This document shows positions 1 to 4,690 of a stretch of DNA of 8,907 nt, piece after piece. The position numbers and the translations under genes were made by a program. The stretch lies in NCBI GenBank assembly GCA_041661585.1, contig JBAZUC010000031.1, positions 1 to 8,907 on the forward strand, given 5' to 3'. Source of the stretch: JAPLXD01 sp041661585. GTDB taxonomy: Bacteria; Patescibacteriota; Minisyncoccia; Moranbacterales; UBA11712. Position 1 is the stretch's first letter. The number at the start of each line of letters is the position of its first letter. The notes under the pieces were generated by a model. It made no database searches. It saw nothing but the letters and a program-made list of their open reading frames with translations, and was not told the DNA's origin.

Positions 1-26
1 TTCACAAGAGAAATAATTTTCGCCAT
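1..26 (-). CDS. Start of a probable ParA/Soj-type ATPase (partial, runs off the left edge)
   Basis: An ATG at 26-24 on the minus strand opens a frame encoding MAKIISLV, and the next, incomplete codon begins AA. ParA/Soj/MinD-type partition ATPases commonly begin M(A/G)KII(S/A)..NQKGGVGKT, where the residue after this stretch is Asn (AAY), so the visible bases match that start exactly as far as they go. A strong extended -10 element sits just upstream. If right, the protein is a deviant-Walker ATPase that works with ParB in chromosome or plasmid partitioning. Only eight residues are visible, so the family call is inference; another protein with the same short start cannot be excluded. Confidence 0.5.
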
Positions 27-36
27 AACAGAGTGA

Positions 37-65
37 ATTATACCACAACGGTTGACATTTGCCCA
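37..65 (-). promoter_or_regulatory. Leftward promoter for the ParA-like gene, extended -10
   Basis: On the minus strand a perfect TATAAT (42-37) is preceded by TGG, giving an extended -10 (TGnTATAAT). A weak -35, TGGGCA, lies 17 bases upstream at 65-60. Transcription should begin near position 30, only about 4 bases before the ATG at 26-24, so the message would be leaderless or nearly so. The element overlaps the rightward tRNA promoter. Confidence 0.6.
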
Positions 66-80
66 TTTTCTGGTTAGACT
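52..80 (+). promoter_or_regulatory. Rightward promoter for tRNA-Leu and the two genes behind it
   Basis: A perfect -35 TTGACA (52-57) is followed after 17 bases by TAGACT (75-80), a fair -10 match. The start would fall near 87, about 20 bases before the mature tRNA. The TATAAA at 85-90 has no -35 at proper distance and is not favoured. The TTGACA lies inside the spacer of the leftward promoter, so the two polymerase sites overlap. Confidence 0.65.
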
Positions 81-106
81 AAGGTATAAATTTGGCAGAA
101 ACTATT

Positions 107-190
107 GGGCGAGTGGCGGAACTGGCAGACGCGCTGGACTCAAAATCCAGTGATGGCGACATCGTGAGGGTTCAACTCCCTCCTCGCCCA
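107..190 (+). tRNA. tRNA-Leu, anticodon CAA
   Basis: The full class II cloverleaf can be drawn by hand. The acceptor stem GGGCGAG (107-113) pairs with CTCGCCC (183-189), with A190 as discriminator. T114 is the conserved U8. The D stem GCG (116-118) pairs with CGC (130-132), with GG in the D loop. The anticodon stem CTGGA/TCCAG (134-138/146-150) encloses CTCAAAA with anticodon CAA (141-143), reading the UUG leucine codon. The variable arm GATG/CATC (152-155/160-163) is capped by a GCGA tetraloop. The T stem GAGGG/CCCTC (166-170/178-182) flanks TTCAACT. The bases after the discriminator are CAA, so the CCA end is not encoded and must be added by nucleotidyltransferase. Confidence 0.97.
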
Positions 191-205
191 CAAAAAAAAT
201 AAAAA

Positions 206-218
206 AAAGGAGTCCTTT
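206..218 (+). promoter_or_regulatory. Ribosome site inside a small hairpin between tRNA and zinc-ribbon gene
   Basis: AAGGAG (207-212) is the Shine-Dalgarno site for the ATG at 223, with a 10-base spacer. The same bases form a short inverted repeat, AAAGG (206-210), loop AGT, CCTTT (214-218), which would partly hide the site. The hairpin is followed by A residues and not a T tract, so it is not an intrinsic terminator, and the tRNA transcript probably continues into the genes. A stem of only five pairs may have no function. Confidence 0.45.
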
Positions 219-222
219 AAAA

Positions 223-399
223 ATGGACAGAATTGTTTGCATCAAAAAAAACTGCGGACAAAAATTCGAAGTCGATCTTCAAGAAGGCACTGGAGCAAAA
301 CAAGTTCAATGTCCCAGCTGCAATGGCTATTTTTTTGCGAAAAAGACAGACGGGGAAATAAAATCTTTCGAACTTGCTATAGCCGACATGGCTTGCTAG
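223..399 (+). CDS. Small zinc-ribbon protein, 58 residues
   Basis: This short frame starts at ATG 223 behind AAGGAG and ends at TAG 397-399. Residues Cys6 and Cys11 (C-x4-C) and Cys30 and Cys33 (CPSC) form two knuckles about 20 residues apart, each followed by an aromatic residue (KF at 14-15, YFF at 36-38). This resembles MJ0042-type zinc ribbons, although the first knuckle has four intervening residues where two are usual. Such domains bind one structural zinc and often serve in nucleic-acid or protein contacts; no specific role can be read here. The stop codon TAG overlaps the AGGAGG ribosome site of pgeF, whose ATG lies 8 bases downstream, which points to translational coupling. The overlapping frame that continues into pgeF upstream of 408 is a shadow. 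Confidence 0.8.
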   Translation: MDRIVCIKKNCGQKFEVDLQEGTGAKQVQCPSCNGYFFAKKTDGEIKSFELAIADMAC

Positions 400-403
400 G
401 AGG
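398..403 (+). promoter_or_regulatory. Strong ribosome binding site that fixes the pgeF start
   Basis: A full AGGAGG overlaps the TAG stop of the zinc-ribbon gene and lies 4 bases before the ATG at 408. It decides the pgeF start: the frame stays open upstream to an ATG at 237, but that stretch is the zinc-ribbon gene read out of frame. It is the best Shine-Dalgarno match in the window. Confidence 0.85.
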
Positions 404-407
404 AAAA

Positions 408-1301
408 ATGCCAAAAAGATCCTATACTCGCAGAGACACAAGTTGTGACCGTGTTTTTGGAGGCCGATATTTTGTCGAAGAAAAAAGCGTTGAGCTATTG
501 GTTTCCACTTGCCAAGACGGCAATATGGATCTCCGCTTTTCAGACGATGCGGAAAGCAATTATCGCCTTTTTCTTGGAAAATACGGTCTTGACGCCGAGG
601 ATTCGTTCAGTCCCGCGTTGGGACAAAGCTATCGGATTATAACGATAGAAGATACCAACGAAGAAAAATTCGCGGGAAAATTCATTGGAAACGGCGATTC
701 TCGGGATGAATATCGTTGTGACGCAGTGATAGTCTGCGGCGCAAACATTCCGGTGGCTTTCAGGGTCGGAGATTGCCCCGTCGTTTTGGTTGTCGGTCAA
801 TCTTTCGAAGGACAGATAGTCCTAGCTCTTGTTCACGCAGGAAGAGCGGAGCTGCAGGCCGAAATTCTGAAAAACGCTGTGGCTCGGATGGTTTCCGATT
901 TTCGGATACATCTTCTTTCCGCCACGGCTTATGTTTTTCCACATATCTGCAAGCGCTGTTACTCGCTTCAATATGTGGATCCGGACACTGAAAAAAAAGC
1001 CGGAAACTTTTTGGAATTTTCCAATGGTCGCTATCATCTCGATCTCATGGGATGGCTACGGCATCAGCTCGAGGAGGCAGGTATTCGGCGCGTTTCGACG
1101 GTTCATTTCCGCTGCACTGCCGGAATTTCACCCGTCTGTGTCAGCCGGCTCCTGCATGACATGAAAAAATTCAAGGGACTGTTCTCTCACTACAAATCTT
1201 TTCACCTCGGAGCTCCAAAGGGACGTTTCGTGATCGTCGCCAGGGTAATCGAAAGGAGCGGCGAAGTCGACAAAGAAGAAGGTGATTTTTATGAAACTTA
1301 A
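408..1301 (+). CDS. pgeF: PgeF/YfiH-family laccase-domain protein
   Basis: The protein has 297 residues, slightly longer than the roughly 240-280 usual for the family (PF02578, Cu-oxidase_4). Its motifs appear in order: GDCPVVLV (121-128) for the usual ADC.P, VHAGRAEL (142-149) for HAGWRG, a Cys in KRCYSL (184), YHLDL (209-213), FRCTAGI (234-240), FSHYKSF (259-265) and the closing KGRFVIVARV (271-280). His143, Cys184 and His210 match the family's metal/active-site triad. Family members have been described as multicopper polyphenol oxidases, as purine-nucleoside enzymes (FAMIN-like), and as a peptidoglycan editing factor that removes mis-incorporated L-Ser from muropeptide precursors. The exact reaction cannot be chosen from sequence. 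Odd points are the lost Trp in HAGW and the basic, Cys-containing N-terminus. It is coupled to the zinc-ribbon gene and followed at once by a terminator. Confidence 0.88.
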   Translation: MPKRSYTRRDTSCDRVFGGRYFVEEKSVELLVSTCQDGNMDLRFSDDAESNYRLFLGKYGLDAEDSFSPALGQSYRIITIEDTNEEKFAGKFIGNGDSRDEYRCDAVIVCGANIPVAFRVGDCPVVLVVGQSFEGQIVLALVHAGRAELQAEILKNAVARMVSDFRIHLLSATAYVFPHICKRCYSLQYVDPDTEKKAGNFLEFSNGRYHLDLMGWLRHQLEEAGIRRVSTVHFRCTAGISPVCVSRLLHDMKKFKGLFSHYKSFHLGAPKGRFVIVARVIERSGEVDKEEGDFYET

Positions 1302-1326
1302 AGGGCTGCTTCAAAGCGGCCCTTTT
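1300..1326. terminator. Intrinsic terminator, probably bidirectional
   Basis: The arms 1300-1309 and 1316-1325 pair over ten positions (one G-T) around the loop TTCAAA. The first arm begins in the last bases of the pgeF stop codon. On the plus strand only TTTT follows; on the minus strand the stem ends in TTTAAG. It lies between convergent genes and so can stop both. The short T tracts make the strength uncertain. Confidence 0.75.
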
Positions 1327-1357
1327 CCAATGGGATTGTTTATTAAATATTTTTCTT

Positions 1358-2305
1358 TTATTTAGCCGTGATTTGGATATTGTTTTCCATATTTTTGGTA
1401 TATTTCAAAAGCAATTTTTTCGCGCAGTCAAGTGTCTCTTTGCTTCCTTTTCCCCGAATCAAAGCTGTCGGTCCGGGAATATCTTTTGGCTCTATCAAAA
1501 TATCTTTTTTTTCGGCAAGTTTTTTAAGAATTAGATTTTCCTTGTGATTGCGACCGAGAATAATTTTCGTATTGCCTTCCCAAAAATGCCGGCCTATTCG
1601 GAGCAGTTCAAAATCGCTTGGCTCGAGCTTTTTGATATTTTCCAAAGACTCACGCAGTTTTTTTGAATATTCTTTGTCGGTCAGAATGCATCCCCCGGCC
1701 GGCGTCGGATAATATTTCACGTTATATTTCTTCGCAAGCTCTATTTGTTCTTTCCGGCTTCTTCCCGAAATGCCAAGCAATTTTTCGCGATCGACCATTC
1801 CTGATTTTTCCATTTCCGTTTCCGGCAAAACTTTGGCCGAAAGCGGACGAAGAATTTTTCCGGCAAGGATCGCTTTTTTTTCGATCAGCTCGAGCGCGCG
1901 AAAATTTTGCGACATCGGCCTTTGGCCCAGCACTTCTCCCGTCGCCAGAAAACAATATTTGCCCGGTCCAACAAGCTTCTTTGCTTCTTTTAACATCAGA
2001 AGATGGCAGTCAATGCAAGGGTTCATGCCTACTCCCCGGCCATAGCGGGGATTTTTTATAATTTCAAAATGCTTTTTTGAAAAATCAACTATTTTTAATT
2101 TTATATTATTCTCCCGCGCCGATTTTTCCGCCGGCTTGGCATCAAAAAAATAGCTCGTAAAAACGAGCGCTGTTGTTTCGATCCCCTGACTCGCCAGAAT
2201 TTTCACGGCGAGGATCGAATCAAGTCCGCCGGAAAACAAAACGAGGGCGCGAACGGATATTTTTTGGGATTTTTTTTTCTTAATTAACAAGGTTGATTTC
2301 GTCAT
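1358..2305 (-). CDS. PP-loop tRNA thiolation enzyme (MnmA/ThiI-like) with RNA-binding C-terminus
   Basis: From the ATG at 2305-2303 the product has 315 residues. An N-terminal ATP-pyrophosphatase domain shows the PP-loop SGGLDS (25-30); CxxC in NPCIDCH (Cys97, Cys100) and a third Cys in PAGGCILTD (Cys206) follow. There is no THUMP domain and no rhodanese domain. The C-terminal part (about 237-290, with RIGRHFWEG, LGRNHKEN, PGPTALIRG) looks like the NFACT-R/DUF814-type RNA-binding module often fused to such enzymes. The family adenylates a tRNA uridine and inserts sulfur, giving s4U8 or s2U34; which base is not decidable here. The three-Cys pattern recalls Fe-S-dependent thiolases such as archaeal ThiI and TtuA. 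The start is uncertain: an in-frame TTG at 2290 is the only alternative before the PP-loop. Both overlap the previous gene, and neither has a clear ribosome site. Confidence 0.85.
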   Translation of the reverse strand: MTKSTLLIKKKKSQKISVRALVLFSGGLDSILAVKILASQGIETTALVFTSYFFDAKPAEKSARENNIKLKIVDFSKKHFEIIKNPRYGRGVGMNPCIDCHLLMLKEAKKLVGPGKYCFLATGEVLGQRPMSQNFRALELIEKKAILAGKILRPLSAKVLPETEMEKSGMVDREKLLGISGRSRKEQIELAKKYNVKYYPTPAGGCILTDKEYSKKLRESLENIKKLEPSDFELLRIGRHFWEGNTKIILGRNHKENLILKKLAEKKDILIEPKDIPGPTALIRGKGSKETLDCAKKLLLKYTKNMENNIQITAK

Positions 2306-2783
2306 TTGAATTGATATCTGCCGGCGGCTGCTCTTGGTTGCTTTCATCCGAGATAAGATTGGAAACTTCAACGATCTTCTTTGTGGAAGGCCTATAGAGG
2401 ATCGCTTTTTTGGCCTTGGGATAAACCAGCAGTTTGTCGCCATTTTGAGCATGCGTGAAAAAATTCTGCCCCTTCAGCTTTTCCTGGTCCGTGACAGTCG
2501 CAAGCGTCGGTTGCTCATCGAGAGGAAGCTCCATGAAGCGCCCAATACGGTCGGTCAAGGCTTTCGTTTCTTTTTGCAAGGCAACATCCGGATTGGCTTT
2601 GTTGCTTTGGTGCGCGATCAAAAAAAAGACGATCAAAAATATGATAAAAAGAAAAACCACCGCAATCAGCAAAAGATTTTTGATTGGATATGAATATCCC
2701 TTGAATACCAACCTTCTGTCCAGCCATTTCATCGGCTTGAGGCCGGGACTTGGCTGATAATTGACTTTTTTCAAATCGAGCAT
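2280..2783 (-). CDS. Single-pass membrane protein of a CPR-type conserved family, function unknown
   Basis: From the ATG at 2783 the product has 167 residues: a basic cytoplasmic N-terminus (1-35), one very hydrophobic transmembrane segment (about 36-57, LLLIAVVFLFIIFLIVFFLI), a short linker and an outer domain (about 66-145). The outer domain holds LPLDEQPTLATVTDQEKLKG, FF(109-110), NGDKLLVYPKAKKAILYRPS and KKIVEV, then an acidic, Asn-rich tail. I recognise this LP.DE.PT.ATVTD..KL..Q.FF..A.NGDK..IY...KKAILYRP type from many Patescibacteria genomes, where it is called hypothetical; that is memory, not a search. A second in-frame ATG at 2828 would add 15 residues and overlap the preceding gene by 23 bases; I prefer 2783, 22 bases after that gene's stop. 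Neighbours are a secreted lectin-like protein upstream and a tRNA thiolase downstream. Confidence 0.8.
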   Translation of the reverse strand: MLDLKKVNYQPSPGLKPMKWLDRRLVFKGYSYPIKNLLLIAVVFLFIIFLIVFFLIAHQSNKANPDVALQKETKALTDRIGRFMELPLDEQPTLATVTDQEKLKGQNFFTHAQNGDKLLVYPKAKKAILYRPSTKKIVEVSNLISDESNQEQPPADINSNDEINLVN

Positions 2784-2805
2784 TTTGTATCTTGTCTCTT
2801 GGATC

Positions 2806-3795
2806 TTAATTGGAATTTGCGTTTCCATTGGCGGCGGGATCAATCGGCGCTTGGGACGCGCCTGATTGAATCGCAGCGGCGGGAGCCGGAGCGGCAGGAG
2901 TTGTCCTTCTGTCGGTCGATGAACTTGCCGCGGAAGCGTTTGGACCAAGCTCGGAACCGATTTTGCTCTTCAGCGTTTCTCCCTTCTTTTTTGAGGTTGT
3001 CGGGTCATTCACGGCCAGAGCGTGCCAGGAAAAAGGAATATCGGAATCAGCTTTTTTGTCCATCATTATCTCGAAACCTTTTTTTGAAACATTGGTAATA
3101 ATATATTTTATGTCTGTTACAAAAAGAAGATTTTCCGCCAAAGCTCTCACATCGGAATCATTGTATTGCTGAAGAGAAAGAGTGGCCGTGACAATTGGCG
3201 GAGAATCGTATCCCTTGTCAAATTCGACCATCACGCTTTGATTGTCCTTCTTGATGATGGCATAACCGGCGGTGTCCTTGTCAAAAGTCGTTTTTCCGGA
3301 AATATCGAGGCCGTCTTCGAATATGGGCCGGCCGGCAAATTCAACATCTTTTTTGAAAACAACCTTCTCGAAAAATTTCACCGCCAGATTGAAAGCGCTT
3401 GGAGTGTCCGTGCTGATCTGCGGATCACTGCTCAATCCGCCTTTGAGCTCCAAATTTTTCAAAGAATCAGAGCTGAACGCGGACGACGGCACTGGCTGTG
3501 GTTCGACCGAAGGCGTTTCCGGCGAAACCGAACTTCCAAGAACTTGCCCTTCGACATCTTGTTTTAGCACGGAAAGATCTTGAGCTCCCGACAATCCGCC
3601 TGAACCGGCGGCCGAAATTATTTCCGAAACCGGCGTCCCCAAAGTCGCGTTTGCTCCGACGCTGTCGGCCACAACCGGGATCATCTCCTGGGCGCCGGCT
3701 GACGATACTGCCACGAAAGCCAAGGCAAAAATGCCTGCAGCCAAAAAAAACTTTTTTGTTTTATTCATCTCATCAGCAAATTTATTTTGTTTCAT
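2806..3795 (-). CDS. Secreted protein with H-type-lectin-like beta domain and disordered tails
   Basis: The 329-residue product starts with a Sec signal peptide: KTKK (12-15), a hydrophobic core (16-31) and a likely cleavage site after SSAGA (35). A Ser/Pro/Gly-rich stretch (40-125) follows. Then come short alternating beta repeats (138-172: VKFFEKVVFKKDVEFAGRP.., DISGKTTF) ending in DKDTAGYAII. The compact domain (178-263) has V.VEFDKGYDSPPIVTATLSL, a central VTDIKYIITNVSKKGFEI and FSWHALAV. That order (P.V.A, VS..GF.I, W.A) fits the H-type lectin or tail-fibre head fold. The last 60 residues are Ala/Pro/Asn-rich and probably unstructured. The likely role is a cell-surface or exported adhesin-like protein; sugar binding is inference. 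A second ATG at 3768 (MNKTKK) would give a more classical signal peptide and is equally possible. It is the first gene of its unit. Confidence 0.78.
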   Translation of the reverse strand: MKQNKFADEMNKTKKFFLAAGIFALAFVAVSSAGAQEMIPVVADSVGANATLGTPVSEIISAAGSGGLSGAQDLSVLKQDVEGQVLGSSVSPETPSVEPQPVPSSAFSSDSLKNLELKGGLSSDPQISTDTPSAFNLAVKFFEKVVFKKDVEFAGRPIFEDGLDISGKTTFDKDTAGYAIIKKDNQSVMVEFDKGYDSPPIVTATLSLQQYNDSDVRALAENLLFVTDIKYIITNVSKKGFEIMMDKKADSDIPFSWHALAVNDPTTSKKKGETLKSKIGSELGPNASAASSSTDRRTTPAAPAPAAAIQSGASQAPIDPAANGNANSN

Positions 3796-3893
3796 GTTTT
3801 GTTTATTTTCAATTTTATAACCACCAAAAAAAGAGAGCTAGTGTATCACAACCCTTTGTATTTTTTGTTTTTGTTTTTTTCTTTTACCTCTGT

Positions 3894-3922
3894 ATTATAA
3901 TATGCCTCGAGAAATAAGCCAA
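3894..3922 (-). promoter_or_regulatory. Promoter of the secreted-protein/membrane-protein/thiolase unit
   Basis: On the minus strand TTGGCT (3922-3917) is separated by 17 bases from a perfect TATAAT (3899-3894). The start would lie near 3887, leaving a leader of about 90 bases that is rich in A and C and has no clear ribosome site before the ATG at 3795. The 203-base gap between the two minus-strand units holds this promoter; I see no convincing terminator for the glycan cluster in it. Confidence 0.65.
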
Positions 3923-3998
3923 GTCTCGCCTCCTCCTCTGAAAATTCGGCTTCCCTATTGCTGTTTTTTCCTTATTTATAAGCCATTTTTCCGTTATT

Positions 3999-4685
3999 TC
4001 AAAGAGATTTTGCAAAGAAAATTATACTCGCGCCAAATTTCGGAAACATTCGAGCCAAAAGTGAAGATTTTGTTTTTCCGTTGCTCGAAAAATTGACAGA
4101 GTCGGATCGCGAAGCGATTATTTTAAACCCATGTTTTTCAAGGATCTTCTCGAAAGTTTTGAAAGTGAAATAGCGGATATGTCCCGAGCTTTCGGGCTCA
4201 TTGGGAGACAATTCAATGATCGGATTGACGCCAAACAATAAAAATATTCTCCGGCCGAGCGAGGCAATATTTGGCGTTGAAATTATCAAATGGCCATCCG
4301 GTTTCAAGACGCGGCGGATTTCCTCAAGAAAAAAATCCGTATCATAAATATGTTCGATAATTTCTCCGGCCACGACCAGATCAAAAAAGCCATCTTCAAG
4401 GGGCAATTTTGTTCTGTCATCAAAAAAATATTGACTCACTTCTATCTCTTTTTGCCTGGATCTTTCTGCGCCCCAATCACTGGCTTCAACACCAAAGAAA
4501 TTGTTGTTTCGATTTTTGATGAGAGACAGAAATGTTCCGTCATAGCAGCCGATATCAAGAATATTCTTGTTTTCAAGATTCATTCGGTCAATGATTGCCA
4601 GCATATTTTTTATTCTGAGACTTTCTGCCAAGTTTCCCAGATTTTTTTGGTCGCTATATAAATTTTTGTAGATATTTTTTTTCAT
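3999..4685 (-). CDS. Class I SAM-dependent methyltransferase, glycan cluster
   Basis: The 228-residue protein has a complete Rossmann methyltransferase core: motif I NILDIGCYDG (41-50), the acidic residue ending strand 2 in FFGVEAS (Glu67), LPLEDGFFDLVVAGEIIEHI (94-113) and the RVLKPDGHLIISTPN strand (125-139). This is the methyltransferase type 11/23 pattern. The C-terminal GHIRYFT (168-174) with a KTFEKILEKHGFKI helix is typical of enzymes next to glycosyltransferases that methylate sugars or sugar-nucleotide products. It is the last gene of the cluster, 5 bases after the GT4 stop, and no terminator is evident behind it. The acceptor cannot be told; O-methylation of a glycan terminus is the likeliest reading. 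Confidence 0.85.
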   Translation of the reverse strand: MKKNIYKNLYSDQKNLGNLAESLRIKNMLAIIDRMNLENKNILDIGCYDGTFLSLIKNRNNNFFGVEASDWGAERSRQKEIEVSQYFFDDRTKLPLEDGFFDLVVAGEIIEHIYDTDFFLEEIRRVLKPDGHLIISTPNIASLGRRIFLLFGVNPIIELSPNEPESSGHIRYFTFKTFEKILEKHGFKIIASRSDSVNFSSNGKTKSSLLARMFPKFGASIIFFAKSL

Positions 4686-4690
4686 ACGCG

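Noticed and set aside
237..407. Upstream extension of the pgeF frame to an ATG at 237
   Set aside because: The stretch is the zinc-ribbon gene in another frame, is rich in Arg/Ser/Lys without a pattern, and the AGGAGG before 408 fixes the start.
2306..2452. Longer thiolase start at 2452
   Set aside because: It would overlap the membrane-protein gene by more than 170 bases and adds a basic stretch with no family resemblance; the PP-loop normally lies near the N-terminus.
2784..2948. Longer membrane-protein start at 2948
   Set aside because: The added part is the end of the secreted-protein gene in another frame; starts at 2828 or 2783 suffice.
3824..3890. T-rich plus-strand tract as a terminator or origin-like element
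   Set aside because: No stable stem precedes the T runs and no DnaA-box repeats or iterons are seen; it reads best as an A-rich untranslated leader on the minus strand.
3884..3937. Minus-strand AGGAGGAGG (3937-3929) followed by a 12-codon frame from TTG 3922 to TAA 3884, a possible leader peptide
   Set aside because: It overlaps the promoter itself, so it could only be read from cluster read-through, and the peptide shows no attenuator-like codon run.
3902..4096. Plus-strand frame of 64 codons
   Set aside because: Half of it is antisense to the methyltransferase and the rest covers the promoter; its composition is unlike a protein and it has no ribosome site.
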